Source: Sporodiniella umbellata
Taxonomy: Eukaryota > Mucoromycota > Mucoromycetes > Mucorales > Rhizopodaceae
DNA: 64,000 bases
Assembly: GCA_025677835.1 (NCBI GenBank)
Contig: JAIXMR010000076.1
Location: forward strand, 62,001-126,000
Direction of reading: 5' to 3'
Shown here in pieces: positions 45,319 through 58,963 of this stretch (its first letter is position 1; each line of letters starts with the position of its first letter). The notes below the pieces were generated by a model. It was not told where the DNA came from. It worked only from the letters and a program-made list of their open reading frames with translations, and did no database searches. The position numbers and the translations under genes are program-made.

Positions 45319-46722
45319 CTAGAAAAAATCGGTTGTTGTTTTCAAAGCAGGAGATAAGGATGTACTGTACCGAGAATTGGGTGAGGGGTAGGCAGGAACA
45401 TTATCAGCTAATGTAGGAAAGTTGTTGGGTTGATGGAAGCTGATTAGTTTGCCAAGGCCATAACTCTGTGCTAATTGAAAAAGGCTTTGTTTGATAGCTT
45501 CAGATTCACCTTTTAATGTATGCTGAAAATGCTGCAGTGCTTGCTTTTTTTCAGTGAAATCAGTACATTGAACCCAACTGTCGTTGCTTGCATCTGTCGA
45601 TCGCATATAAAAGAGGGGTATTTGACAGAGATGAAAGCGAACTTCCGACTGTTTTTCGTAGGATATAGGCTGACTGGCATGTCTAATAGGTAGCAGACCT
45701 TCATAGACTTCGATTTTTCTCAAGGAAGAAGCAGGTATTTCGACCTTGAAGTGTGCGTTTCTTTCTATAATATACCATACAAACTTTCCAGGCTCAGGCT
45801 CGTACACGGACATAAGATCAGATGTGTGCAGCTTGAATCTATGCCAAGCGCCAATAGTAACACTAGTAATAGGCAAGTAATGGGCTGTACTAGACGGTCC
45901 AAAAGAGTAATCATAGTTGTTGACAGATAATTGAGTGGAAGCTGATGTGGGTTTCTGGAAAAAGTGGTGCTCTTGATTCTTGGAATTTAAAGGCATAGAT
46001 GTTTCCTTCTTTTCAAAAAAGTTTTGACCATCTAAGCAGATCTGACGTTAGAAAATGCTGCCTTTATGAGCTTTTTAGTTTTCGTTATTACCCAAGTTTA
46101 AATGCTGATTTTTATCTAAAGATGAATGGTTGTTGGTTTTATACATCTGATTCAATCCAAATAGGCTGTTGCTTTTCATCTGTTGGGGTAAGTGCTGAAC
46201 TGGGTTTTTTTGAAGAGGGGATGTAAGATGGGTCTCTTTTTCAACGCCTTGCCCTGAAAAGGAAGATTGTGAAAAGGCTTCATGAGACAGAGAACGATGA
46301 TACAAAGTTTTTGAGCCGGAATCCATAGTACTAGAGAAGGTAGCAGGCGGTAGGAGTGGAGGGAAGCGATTTATGGGGTTTTCCTGAGAATTTTGATAAA
46401 ATTGAGGTAGTACCGCATTCGGCGGAAATCCCTGTTTGTTTCTGTACATATGTGATTCATAAAAACCCATATGTTGTGCATGTGCCTTTTTCTGTAGGGT
46501 TTTGACCTTAGCTCTCTTGTTCTGGAACCAGATCTGGACGGACCTTTCTGTCATATTAAGTTGTTGCGACAACTGCTTACGGACCTTTCCATTAGGGCTG
46601 ATATTAACTGCGAAAACACCTTCCAATACTGAAAGTTGCTCGGCAGTTGCCCTAGCTCTTTTTCTTCGGACAGAAGAACCGTCAGACGTATTTTGTTGTC
46701 CTTGATATATGTCATTCATCAT
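45319..46722 (-). CDS. Fungal homeodomain transcription factor
   Basis: Two exons, 46722-46092 and 46031-45319 (GT-AG, phase 1), give 447 aa. The splice joins HLNL to DGQNFFEKKETSMPLN and bypasses a stop just inside the intron. The homeodomain lies at residues 19-78: RRKRARATAEQLSVLEGVF, then NGKVRKQLSQQLNMTERSVQ and IWFQNKRAKVKT, the recognition helix. Downstream is Ser/Asn/Gln-rich sequence and then a conserved-looking domain (ITSVTIGAWHRFKLHTSDL, then FVWYIIERNAHFKVEIPASS). That domain is found C-terminal to the homeobox in fungal Phx1-like regulators of stationary phase and sporulation. The assignment to that subfamily is by layout. The gene converges on CAC2 with 117 bp between stops. 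Confidence 0.88.
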
Positions 46723-46739
46723 TGTTTAGAAGGTAGCTT

Positions 46740-46779
<40 letters not shown>

Positions 46780-47762
46780 CAAGAAAAAAAAAAAAAAAAA
46801 AAAAAAAAGTATATCTAGAAAACAGAAAGAAAAGTTCAGTTAAAGCGAGTTATAGTTTTACCTTCCTTCGTTTTAAATCCCAGTGTAAAAAAAAAACGGG
46901 CCTAAATCTCGGTTGTCGGATGAGTTATTAGGTTACCAATTCTAAGAGCCCTAGCCTCCTACCTTCCCTTGTGCTTGTTCAGTTATTATAGTAAAAGAAA
47001 ACTCAAAAATGACAATGCAATACGTTTTCGGTACCCAAGTGTTTCACAAGCTGGCAAATTCAACTTACTGAGCACAAGTAATTAATTTTTTAATTATATG
47101 CATAGAACTCAATGTCGTCTGTTTGGCCCAAGTCAAATTTCTTTGCAGTTTAAAATAGAGATTCCAACGCGTAAAAAGCGTTTAATATAATATCTAGGTA
47201 TAAATACTCTAATATTAATAACACAATGGCCAATCGTATCTTGATTTTTGAATTGATTAAATTAAAAGAAGTGAATTCATTAGAGATGGATAACCATTGG
47301 AGCTTAGCGCGTCTCACTTTACGTAGATAGTACAATCAGAGGACAAACTGATTAGACAACACCTGAATTCTAACTCGTAAGTTTAGTCGGATTGGTAACA
47401 GCCTTGAGAGATTGCTGTTAGTATAAAAGCCAAAGCGACAGACGCCATGTTTAGAATTTAGCAACGACAGATTATCGATTCAATCCCAAAGTGAACACCG
47501 TCTATACAGTGAGCTTATTTATAGCACGTGACAACTCAAAGACTTTGCTAACACAGATCAAATCGTTTACAAAAAAAAAAGATCTCTCTATTTAGGTTTT
47601 GTTTTTGACAGTACGGAGTATGACTGACACCACCCCCTTCTTTTTCTTTATTTTTTATTTTTTTTTTTGCAATATATACTTGTAACACCCTTTTTTAAAG
47701 CAGCTCGCGTGGTAAATGTATCAACAGGGATAGATCTAGATTTTTTTTTCACGGGTGTACGC

Positions 47763-47796
<34 letters not shown>

Positions 47797-48756
47797 AATT
47801 ATAACACTTTGTTACACTGTGTATTGCTATTTTTGTTTTTACCTGATAATAATGCCAATGTGTAATAACATTTAGTTAGATGACACATTCTGAGAACTTC
47901 TTTTATAAAACACGCATAATTCTTTATAAAATTTTGAGATCACAGCTGGTCACACCCCCCAAAAAAAGAAAAAAAAAAAAAAACTTTTTTACTTGGCTTT
48001 GTACAAAACTATTTCTAAAAGAAAATCCAAGCTAGAAATAGATTGGTATTGAAGAAAATTAAAAATCTCACTCTAAGCAATTGTGTTTTTTTTTTTTTTT
48101 TTTTTTTGATAGTAAAAGCTTTAAAACAATTTTGGACATACAACCTTATCATGTGAACTAAATTTATGAATTTTGTAACGTGTTGAAATAAAATTTGTGT
48201 CCACTGTAAGTTACACTTTGTGTATACAAGCAGCTCACCGAAAAGGTACGTAACCGTTAAATAGCACCTGTCTTTTGCATGACAAACTTGACTAATAAAA
48301 GAAATTAACTCCTTTTATATGTCTGTATTGACAAAGACTTGGAAGCAAAGTTTGTTACAGAACAATTGCGATTAGGTAGAAAGGATGATCTAAAACTTTA
48401 AAGTGTTTTTTTTTTTTTTTTTTTTTTTTTTTTCGTAGATTGAATTCGTGTTTCGCGTTTGAGCACACAAAAGCTAGGAGATAGAAATCAAAAGCAAATC
48501 TTGTTTTGTGAGGTAAGTTTGTGCTTGACACAACCAATATCAACTTGATAAAGGCGGTCATTTACATTTCCAGAATGGTGTTTCTATCAGCCCAGGGCAT
48601 GTTCATCGAATATTCCATCTTTAGATATCCATGTTACAAAATAAAAACAAACAATCTGATAACTATAGAAACGAGCTATATGTTGAGTCTTTCTAAAGAG
48701 CAAACACCCTTAAGCTAGTACGTTTATTGATGTGACCTACAAAAATCCTGAGGTAG

Positions 48757-48930
48757 TTTTCGGCCCATGGACGGTATGATCAAGTCCTACTGTTTATAGC
48801 TGTACCCAAGGCAGTCCTCCACTTTGATTTTGAGATGTCGGAGGGTAGACTGTTAAACAAACTGGTATTCTCAACCATTCTATCTCTTTATGTCGTCAAC
48901 CTGACTGATATGAAGGTTCTCATCAAGTAG
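48757..48930 (+). other. Unassigned coding-like exon or relic
   Basis: A 57-codon stretch that follows a TAG, which could serve as a splice acceptor, and ends in TAG. Its translation includes VLLFIAVPKAVLHFDFEMS, EGRLLNKLVFSTILSLYVV and NLTDMKVLIK, a composition typical of real protein rather than chance AT-rich sequence. No partner exon or family was found. Confidence 0.3.
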
Positions 48931-49581
48931 AATGAGTAAAGATAGGCGCAATGACTAGCCATGATGCAATGTCTAGGTGAAACCTAGTTAGGGAACTATG
49001 GATATCGAATATGTTTGTCACTTTTGAGGTATTTGCTGAGAACGGTTTTAGTCCGTCGATTTAGATACTTTCCATCCTAAATCCAGGTACCAAAAAAAAA
49101 AAAAAATAAAGTAAATAACAAAACGATGCGAACCTCTCTAGCAGCCATCGATTTTTTGATCGTCATTGTTACCGTTTGTTTTTCTTTGGATAACTGCAAA
49201 TGTATTTCAACTAAATCAAAGTAACGACTTTCTTTTTTTCAGTTGATTGTACCAAAGTTCTATCCAATAAAGGATAGAAAATACTTTGGATGAATACCAT
49301 ATAACCTTTACTAGTGTTAAAAATACAATTCAATTGATAACATAGCCACCGACTAAAAAATACGTAAAGTCTACATAATGCTTGGTATGACTGGCTATCT
49401 TTTAACATGTACATGAGGCTTTTCTTTTTTTTTTTTTTTTTTCAAATAGGAAAGCCAAGTGTCATTTGCGTTATCATTTTCTTGCTTGTGTTACATTTAA
49501 ATTAATTAATTAAAAAGACCCTAGACAATGCTGATCAAAGCTCTGCTCACCCTTCCATTCGTTTCATTAAATTTAGAAACG

Positions 49582-49625
<44 letters not shown>

Positions 49626-50232
49626 TGGGGCAAGATGTTTGAATCCGGTTGTTTTGATTTTCTTCTTTTATTGATTACCAAATATACAACAACCGTTGTT
49701 AGTTTATTATTGAGCATTTTAGAACAAAGCATTTTTTTTTTTTTTTTTTTTTTTTTTGGAAAACCTATATCTTTGTACTTGTCTGACAAAGACTATCCAA
49801 AAACGGACAATTGTTCAGAAACTGACACTTTGATACTTTTATAGTGAAATGAATGAACTCTATCGGTTTGTGCCCAGGCCATAGTGAAAAAAAAAAAAAA
49901 GGGGGGGGGGAGAGAATGTTGAGGTCTTTTTGTTCAAAGTTTTCAAGACTGTTAAAGAGGAAACTTTTACTAGAAAGAAAAGAGTGAAGCGAGTATTGAC
50001 GATTTTCTTAAAGAGTTGTCATAGTCCTTCTATGTGTGACCTGTTACATTGGACGTTTGTATTTGTTTCCAATCTAGAAAAGAAAGTTGCTGTTATGCGC
50101 TGTATAGAGTTTTATCGCAAGAAAAAAAAAAAAAAAAAAAAAAAAACTCTACCTGTCAATTTGGGATCTAACAATCCATCTATGGCTCTTTGTTTTGATA
50201 GCCCAAAGCATCATTCTTTAAAGCCATACTGA

Positions 50233-50275
50233 GATAGATAGATAGATAGATATATATATATATATATATATATAC
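50233..50275. repeat. (GATA)n / (TA)n array
   Basis: Four GATA units followed by about 11 TA units in the 3' flank of the carrier gene. Confidence 0.85.
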
Positions 50276-50600
50276 AAAGTCAGTCCATGTAATGCTGATT
50301 CTGTAGGAATCTCTTTTTATAATAGGGTTGGGGTTCTCACACTCACGCATCTTTATTTATAAAAAGAGGGGATTCTAACAGCTGTCTGGTACAGAATTTG
50401 AAGCGTGGTTAGCCACCCAGTCGAAGGATGATACACTGATACGATCCTCCATTTCCATGTTTAGAATATTTCTGACGTAAGCGCCCTTGCTTATTTTTGG
50501 TGATCAGGTAATACAGAGGTTCTAGAGATTTTGGGAAGAGTAAAGCTATGTACAGAGAGTTTTTATTGGGTTCAATATATAATAAGTGTAGGGAGAGTTT

Positions 50601-51726
50601 CTAGAGGTAGAGTAATTGTTTCATATATTCATAAGTGGCGAAACTGATAGCCATCATAGGTATTACTTTGATGTAACCGATCGTTAAGCCAACGTAAAAC
50701 CCTTTGAATCCTTTGGCACGATAGATGTCTTTGACCGTAGCTGAGATGGTCACAAATTTGTTAGGATCCAAAAGTCCACCAATTTGCATTCTTCTTCTGA
50801 TAATCTATCTATTTTTTAAGAAAAAAAAAAAAATTTTTTTTTATTTTTTTATTTTTTTTTAAAATACCTCGAATGGATAACTGCTTGTCTGGGCTACAAA
50901 GCCCGCAAGACCTCCACACACCAATTCGGCCAGAGTGGTTAGTTTAGGTCGATAGGTATCCTGGCGAGAGGCGAGTGTGTAGGGGACAAGCAAAGGATGC
51001 TGTCGACAGAGTTCGGTCAATAGATGATGTGACCAGAAAGAGACGCCAGCGTAAGGTGTCATTCCTAGCACCGTGGGTAAAAAGCCGCGATAGAAATTGA
51101 ATAAGCGGATGTGTTGGCTCGCAGGTTCTTTATAGATAGTATAGAGTGTTTCGATCACGCTGGATCGATTGGTCTCGTAAGCCATGCGAACACGGACCAG
51201 ATCCAATGGATAGGTAAAGAGAACAGAAGTAATGCCTATTTTTCAAAGCGTGAGATAAAAACACACACATGTATTCTTTCTTTACCTGACAAAGAGCCAG
51301 CGACAAACTGTTTTCGACTGGTCACTTGCTTTTGGGTGGGCATGAGCATCACTTTGAACTGTTCGTAAGCAACGAATTTGATGGCTGCATAAGGAAAGAT
51401 TCTGGCCAATGTGACCGAGTGTCCCTGAAATAAACCCACGAAACCGTTACGTTTAAGAATCACTCTTCCTGCTTCAAACACGCCCATGAATCTTCCTAAA
51501 TGGGAATCCACCGTGTCAGTAAAGGACACGGAATGGCTGCTTTACCAGAATATTTTTCAAATTGAGGGTTTCTTGCCTGAAACAAGATCTTGACTCGATC
51601 CAGTGGGGCAATCGCTGTCTTTCCAACACATCCTGCTATTCCACCTGCGAGTCCTGACTTGATGACATAATCAATGGTCTGCTCTTTTCTTTTTGGAATC
51701 TGTACATTCACTGTGGCTGTTTGCAT
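50601..51726 (-). CDS. LEU5: Mitochondrial carrier, Leu5/SLC25A16-SLC25A42 type (coenzyme A)
   Basis: Inner-membrane carrier of the SLC25 family. Exons on the minus strand: 51726-51546, 51495-51286, 51235-50868 and 50804-50601, giving 320 aa. Three carrier repeats are visible, with signatures [22 protein letters not shown] and YPFEIIRRRMQ, each followed by a Gly-rich second half ([60 protein letters not shown]). The third intron is accepted at the AG before ATTATC, which makes EIIRRRMQ contiguous; other AGs break the frame. The pattern fits the Leu5/Graves-disease carrier group involved in CoA import. Substrate is inferred from the group. Confidence 0.88.
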
Positions 51727-51851
51727 TGAATAAAACAAAAAAAATAGATAAAAAAAGAAAAAAAAAAAAAAGGAGTTTCTGTAGAGTTTTAAATAGAGGA
51801 GTGTTGTGTGGATGTGCCCGTGGGAAACCTAGGGAATGGCATGTGATTTTA

Positions 51852-53894
<2,043 letters not shown>

Positions 53895-53922
53895 GGGTAG
53901 GCAAAGAAATAAAAATAGAGCC

Positions 53923-53953
<31 letters not shown>

Positions 53954-54021
53954 AGAGAGAGAGAGCCATTTTGGGGCTGGTGGTGGATAGAATAAATTCT
54001 GTCTCACTGTTGTCTCTCAAA

Positions 54022-54054
<33 letters not shown>

Positions 54055-54191
54055 TTTGGTCCCTTTCGAAAGTATGGGTAAATGCGTTCCTGATAAGATT
54101 TTATTCTAAACCTTCATGGCCATTTCTGTTCATTTTCATTGATAATTTTGTTTTTTTCTCTTTTTCTTTTTCTTTTTATCTTTCATAACCT
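53895..54191. other. Divergent promoter region with microsatellites
   Basis: Contains an A-run with a short (GA)n tail (53922-53967) and a (TTA)n array of about 11 units (54021-54054), then a pyrimidine tract before the anillin-like gene. No gene. Confidence 0.6.
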
Positions 54192-55888
54192 ATGTCTTTC
54201 CCAGTCATCCGCAACCCGTTACTTCCAAGTCCCCCACCAAGCAAGAAAAAGCCAAGCAAACTCCGCAGGTCAGAGTTTTTTAGCAACCTTCAGCTTTCAG
54301 CGGCTGCGAGTCTGAAGCCGTCGCTATCGACCGATTCCTTTCGTCAGTTTGTGAACCAGACAATCCATCACATCTCAGGCAATCCACGTATGAACAAGAG
54401 AATTATGCCCTCTGGTATGCCCAAATCAGCCACCATGGCCACCTATACTACGACGCGACCTAGCGCCGTACTGGAACCGCTGGTACATTACAATGGCCCA
54501 CAACATACTTTGGAAGATCTTCCGGTTGAAAAACTTCATTGGATCAAAGAGGATCTCTTGAACAACGGCATGAAGAACCCTTTGGCCCATTACAGTCAAT
54601 CGATTGTCTTGAGAAAACCAATGAAACGTAGCAAAACATAGCAAGTATACCTTCACAACCCCCCCCCCTCCCAATGAACGATAGACTGTATTCATCCTAC
54701 TCCTTTTTTTTTTTTTAATAGCCATCAACTCAGCCTGAACCCGGCGTCCAGGTTGGATATCAAGCCCAAGGCGATGTTTTATTTAAGAAGTAAATAACAA
54801 ATAACGTGGGTTCTTATTCAATCACACACACTCTCTTTTTTTTTTTTTAAAAAAAAAAAAATAGTTCTTCAAGTCATCGCTACGGATTCTTCCAAAGGTA
54901 AATAGGGCAGTAAAGAGACTTATCCTATTGACTTTTCTAAACAGTAAGATCCTTTCGATGCACGGTTCAGGTCAACGATGAGACATGTACTGGTTCTTTT
55001 GTGACGAGTGAAAAATCCGGCAAGAATGGTTCGATTGTTCAATTTGATGAGACGTTTTTGTTGTAAGATAAAATACGTATGTGTGTGTATATGAAAAAGG
55101 ACTGAAAAAGAAGAGAAATGTAGCGATATTGAACAAGATACCCAGGCGACGCTTTCGGTATTTGCCAAGAATCGATCCCTGTTTGGGGCCAAACAACAAG
55201 AGGTCTGTCTTGGAAAAGAGACGATTGACATTGGTCTATGTTACAAGCCAAAGTCTGCCGAACGCTTTGTTTTGAACGATGACCCTCATTTGGGCCAGAG
55301 CAACGATTATCAGATGCTGGTAGTCCATGGCACGTTTGTCAGTCGGCGATCACAGATCCTATTGAATAACACGGTCTTGTTTGAGGATTATATCACTGCG
55401 CATATCCACAGTGGGCAATCCCAGGTAATCCAAAAAAAAAAAAAAGGGCTTGTTTGACGCTAACGGGAAACGAAAAGCGTTGGGAACGATTCTGGGGAGT
55501 GCTTCATGCTACTCAGTTTGAACTGTACGACTTTGAATACAAAGAAAACAAGCCGGCTGTGTACAGGGTACCGCTGGATCAATTCATGAGCGTATCTAGC
55601 GTGGAAGAAGATCAAGATGATGAACTGGACGACATTGGCTCTCGTGCACTGGTACTTGAATTTACATCGAAAGCCCTTGACAAGGAAGAAAGAAGGCTTT
55701 CGACAGACTCTGGCTGCCGAATGTATCTGTTGCCTGAATCTACCAATTCTGCTAGAGAATGGAAAGAGAAGCTAAACTATGCAGCCTCAGTATTTGATGA
55801 GCTTGGGGAGGAAGAAGACTCACTCTACAGCCTGGATGAAGAAAGCGCCACGAGCAGGTTGACGGTGCCATCCAAGCTATTGTGGTAA
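54192..55888 (+). CDS. Anillin-like protein with C2-like and PH domains
   Basis: Resembles fungal anillin/Mid-type septation proteins. Exons: 54192-54640, 54722-54789, 54865-54897, 54945-55062, 55124-55424 and 55478-55888, giving 459 aa, frame closed. The N-terminus is basic and Ser-rich. A C2-like anillin-homology region reads RLDIKPKAMFYLRILQVIAT, RSFRCTVQVNDETC, IVQFDETFLL, TLSVFAKNRSLFG and LVVHGTFVSRRSQ. It is followed by a PH domain (RWERFWGVLHATQFELYDFE, then YKENKPAVYRVPLDQF, SAREWKEKL). The first intron starts with GCAAGT, not GT, and is the only choice that keeps the frame. The last intron is accepted late (before CGTTGG), after a GCTAAC branch site. It probably organises the septum or cell cortex. 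Confidence 0.82.
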
Positions 55889-56054
55889 AATCCTTACCAA
55901 TAAACAGAGGTTCCATTCCACTGCACTACTTTTTTTTTTTTGGCAATGACCTAATTCGTTGTCCATCTTTCTACCCATTTCCAAAAAAAGCAATCATTTG
56001 GGTTGTTGTCGGGGTTAAGCGGGCTTGTTTATTACGATTTCTTTTTTCTTTTTT

Positions 56055-56085
<31 letters not shown>

Positions 56086-56348
56086 CCCTTTAGTTTATTT
56101 ATGTTTACTAGTATTCTTGATCTCAAGATTGATCAACCTTTTCTCATTCACAACTACTCCCCTACTGCTATTACTACTACTTTGTGGCAATTCCCATAAA
56201 GCCTTTATTTCCTTTTTCAAAAAAAACAAAACAACTAGCAACACACACACACACACACACACTTGTAGACAGCGCTTCTTTTCTCTTTTTTCTCCCTTCT
56301 ATTTTATCACCTTTTATTATTATTATTATTATTATTATTACTTTTATT
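55889..56348. other. Intergenic region, pyrimidine-rich
   Basis: About 460 bp between head-to-tail genes. T-rich tracts at about 56040-56095, an (AC)n run at 56243-56263 and a (TTA)n run at about 56315-56341 lie just before the PRL start. No gene. Confidence 0.5.
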
Positions 56349-57080
56349 ATGTCTCGAAACAATTCACCTTTAGGCCGGATGTTGACAGTAGTTGATGTAC
56401 CGGGCACCTCGTTACGCTTCTTGATCCTTGATTGTCCTACGGAATCCACGCTTGATTTTTACATGGAAGAGTTTATGCGGTTGAACGTAGTGGCTGTCAC
56501 ACGGTGTTGCCAACCTACTTACAGTGCCAATCGATTGAACGAGAGGGCTATTGAGGTGATTGATTTACCTTTCAAAGATGGTGGAGTGGTAAGCCAATGA
56601 TCGACAAAGCGCCTTTTGTTTGATGATGATTATTCTTCTTCTTCTTATTATTTAGCCTCCAGCCCAAGTCGTCCGTGCATGGTTACAGCTTGTAGAGAAA
56701 ACCAAAGAGATGGCAGAGGAAGCCAAAGACGAACCAGCACCGATGATTGCAGTTCACTGTGTGGCTGGATTAGGCCGGGCTCCAGTATTGGTGGCCTTGG
56801 CCTTGATAGAGATGGGCATGAAACCTTTGGATGCTATCGAGTTTATTCGTAGCAAGAGACGTGGGGCTTTCAACAAACCTCAGATAGCTTATTTAGTAAG
56901 TTGAAGAAAATAACAAGAAAAAAAAAAAAAAAACTCAAAGATAGGGTCTAGGATTCTTATAAACGTTCCACGAAACCCAAATCTTCCAGTTCAAATTATT
57001 CCCTTCGATCTTCGTTAGGTCGTATGTTCAAATTAGGAGGTAAAACCGCTTCTACTTCTTCTTTATCCCAGCAGACTTGA
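56349..57080 (+). CDS. PRL/PTP4A-type protein tyrosine phosphatase
   Basis: Dual-specificity-like phosphatase of the phosphatase-of-regenerating-liver class. Exons: 56349-56588, 56656-56895 and 56952-57080, giving 202 aa. Recognisable parts are [20 protein letters not shown], the loop [32 protein letters not shown], and the catalytic loop [17 protein letters not shown] (Cys115, Arg121), in which the Ala after the Arg is typical of PRLs, then [20 protein letters not shown]. Animal PRLs are about 170 aa and end in a CAAX prenylation box. Here a Ser/Lys-rich tail ends SLSQQT with no CAAX. PRLs bind CNNM magnesium transporters, but whether this one does is unknown. Confidence 0.88.
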
Positions 57081-57133
57081 ATTTTTGTCCCCTTATACAA
57101 TCCCTTTATTCACAATAAAAGAAGTGGGACTGT

Positions 57134-57667
57134 CTATGTCCATACACGGTTTCTTCTGTTTCGAGAAGGACGATGGATGATCTTTCTTGTCTTTTGTTGT
57201 AAAGACATGAGGGATGCTTTGGCTTCGAGATGAATATGGATCACGGAATTCATTCGTTGTTGTTGGCCCAGATCGTGTTCGTCTTCTAAAGGTAGGATCG
57301 TATCGGTCAGGGCCACGGTCTCTGTTATTGGCTTCAGTTCAATGCCATCGTGCAAGGCCTCCTTGACAGCCAAAGCAATCGTACTAGCCCTTAACACCAT
57401 CGCACCCAGTCCATGAAGCGTCACTCGTTTTTGACTAGAATCTACGTTAATCCAAAAAAAAAAAACAACAAGAATTACTTTTCTTTCAACATCAACCGTT
57501 TCACTCGACTGACAATGGCAGACGATCGACTCTTGTTGGAAATATAAATATCCGTGGGTATCGAAGCCGGTCGTTGAGGTGTTTGTTTATGAATAGAACC
57601 TATACAGCCTGAGTCTTGACTTTCTCTTTCACAGCCTACCTTCCACAGGCTTTCTTTTCTCTACCAT
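57134..57667 (-). CDS. POP7: RNase P/MRP protein subunit Pop7 (Rpp20, Alba-like)
   Basis: Alba-fold protein of nuclear RNase P and RNase MRP, which process pre-tRNA and pre-rRNA; it pairs with Pop6/Rpp25. Exons on the minus strand: 57667-57640, 57599-57479 and 57434-57134, giving 149 aa. Motifs: RPASIPTDIYISNKSRSS, AIVSRVKRLM, VTLHGLGAMVLRASTIALAV, ALTDTILPLEDE-like VALTDTILPL, and the closing RMNSVIHIHLEAK (family: RNNSAIHI). The second intron uses the AG at 57435 to give NQKRVTLHG. The gene converges on PRL with 53 bp between stops. Confidence 0.85.
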
Positions 57668-57684
57668 GTTTTTAAGAGAGAGAG

Positions 57685-57728
<44 letters not shown>

Positions 57729-57898
57729 CGGGGGGCAAGTCACCGAGCGCTATGAAAGCGGTCCGGCCCGGCACTCATTCATGCAGACAGCGCATTCCTT
57801 TTTAGAGCCCCCCCCCAAAGGGATCAATGGATTGAAATAAATAAATCAATAAAATTCTTTTTCTTTTTCTTTATTTAATTTGGTTAGGCACGGATTGG

Positions 57899-58819
57899 AT
57901 GACATCGACAGGTTCGGCCGAAGCACGGTATGTACGACTGGAGAAATTAGGGGAAGGCACGTATGCGACGGTGTTCAAAGGCAAACATCGAACGACGGGA
58001 GAGACGGTGGCATTGAAAGAGATCCATTTGGATCCAGAAGAAGGGGCGCCATCGACAGCGATTCGTGAGATATCGTTAATGAAAGAATTGAAGCACCCGA
58101 ACATTGTACGACTGCAGGACATTCTGCATACGGAAAGCAAGCTGACGTTGGTATTTGAGTTTATGGAGCAAGATTTAAAGAAGCATATGGACGCGGTGGC
58201 CCGTGCGACGCGAGGTACACTGGATGCGAGTGTGGTCAAGTCGTTCATGTACCAGCTGTTGTGTGGGATTGCGTATTGCCATGAGAACCGTGTGCTTCAT
58301 CGGGATCTCAAGCCTCAGAACCTGTTGATCAACAAACACCTTCAACTCAAGCTGGGTGATTTTGGCCTGGCGCGCGCCTTTGGGATTCCAGTCAATACCT
58401 TCTCTAACGAGGTGGTGACGCTCTGGTACCGTGCGCCGGATGTTCTCCTTGGCTCACGTATGTATTCTACCTCCATCGATATCTGGTCCGCAGGCTGCAT
58501 CATGGCCGAAATGTACACCGGTCGACCGCTCTTTCCGGGCACTACCAACGAAGATCAACTTCAGAAAATCTTTCGTTTGTTAGGCACCCCTTCCGAACTC
58601 ACTTGGCCTACCCTCTCCCAATTCTCAGAATACAAACCACCTCAGGTCATTTACCCTTCTCAACCTATCTCTCATGTCTTGACCACTCTGGATCCTGCCG
58701 GTCTTGACTTGATCCACCGTATGTTGCAATATCAACCTCACTTGAGAATCAGAGCACACGACGCTTTGGCCCATCGTTACTTTGATGACGTACGTTTTCT
58801 TTTCAATAAAGAACATTAG
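57899..58819 (+). CDS. PHO85: Cyclin-dependent kinase, Pho85/Cdk5 type
   Basis: Intronless CDK of 306 aa, full length. Kinase motifs: glycine loop [21 protein letters not shown], the PSTAIRE helix ([20 protein letters not shown]), catalytic [31 protein letters not shown] and [27 protein letters not shown] with [20 protein letters not shown] is characteristic of Pho85 rather than Cdc28 (PSTAIRE with RAFG-P). Pho85 senses phosphate, nutrients and stress with several Pcl cyclins. The sequence is GC-richer than the left half of the window. A TTAG just before the ATG hints at a 5'-UTR intron. Confidence 0.92.
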   Translation: MTSTGSAEARYVRLEKLGEGTYATVFKGKHRTTGETVALKEIHLDPEEGAPSTAIREISLMKELKHPNIVRLQDILHTESKLTLVFEFMEQDLKKHMDAVARATRGTLDASVVKSFMYQLLCGIAYCHENRVLHRDLKPQNLLINKHLQLKLGDFGLARAFGIPVNTFSNEVVTLWYRAPDVLLGSRMYSTSIDIWSAGCIMAEMYTGRPLFPGTTNEDQLQKIFRLLGTPSELTWPTLSQFSEYKPPQVIYPSQPISHVLTTLDPAGLDLIHRMLQYQPHLRIRAHDALAHRYFDDVRFLFNKEH

Positions 58820-58963
58820 AAAAAAAGATATTTAAAAAAAGGCTTTATTCAAAGAACATGTAAAATAAAGCGTGTATGCGTTTGAAATGATAGAGAGAAG
58901 ATTAGAAGATGCCAAAAACAAATAAATAGAACGTGTGCGTGTGTGTGTGTGTGTGTTTTTTTT

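Larger units (their letters stand above)
46723..50600. other. Intergenic region, mostly non-coding
   Basis: About 3.9 kb. Upstream of the homeobox gene is a T8/A30 junction (46738-46776) and another A-run to 46808. Long T or A runs recur at 47766-47793, 48086-48107, 48407-48433, 49585-49623 and 50120-50146. A GC-richer patch at 48720-49090 holds an open coding-like stretch (listed separately). A (GATA)n/(TA)n array lies at about 50233-50275. Near 50450-50375 on the minus strand an open stretch reads ILNMEMEDRISVSSFDWVAN followed by a stop, which might be a 3' exon. No complete gene is seen. Confidence 0.45.

Noticed and set aside
45996..46075. Homeobox gene and the downstream ORF as two genes
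   Set aside because: A GT-AG phase-1 intron joins them in frame, and the second domain is expected in fungal homeobox proteins of this type.
50370..50450. Minus-strand open stretch ILNMEMEDRISV ending in a stop
   Set aside because: A TGA lies upstream in the same frame and no acceptor leads into it; kept only as a remark.
54192..54654. Anillin-like first exon as a separate 149-residue gene
   Set aside because: The downstream exons continue the protein in frame if a GC donor is used, and the first exon alone has no complete domain.
57726..57790. GC-rich segment after the A-run near 57725, considered as a tRNA or structured RNA
   Set aside because: No tRNA box B, no cloverleaf and no 5S-like promoter; probably promoter or 5'-UTR of PHO85.
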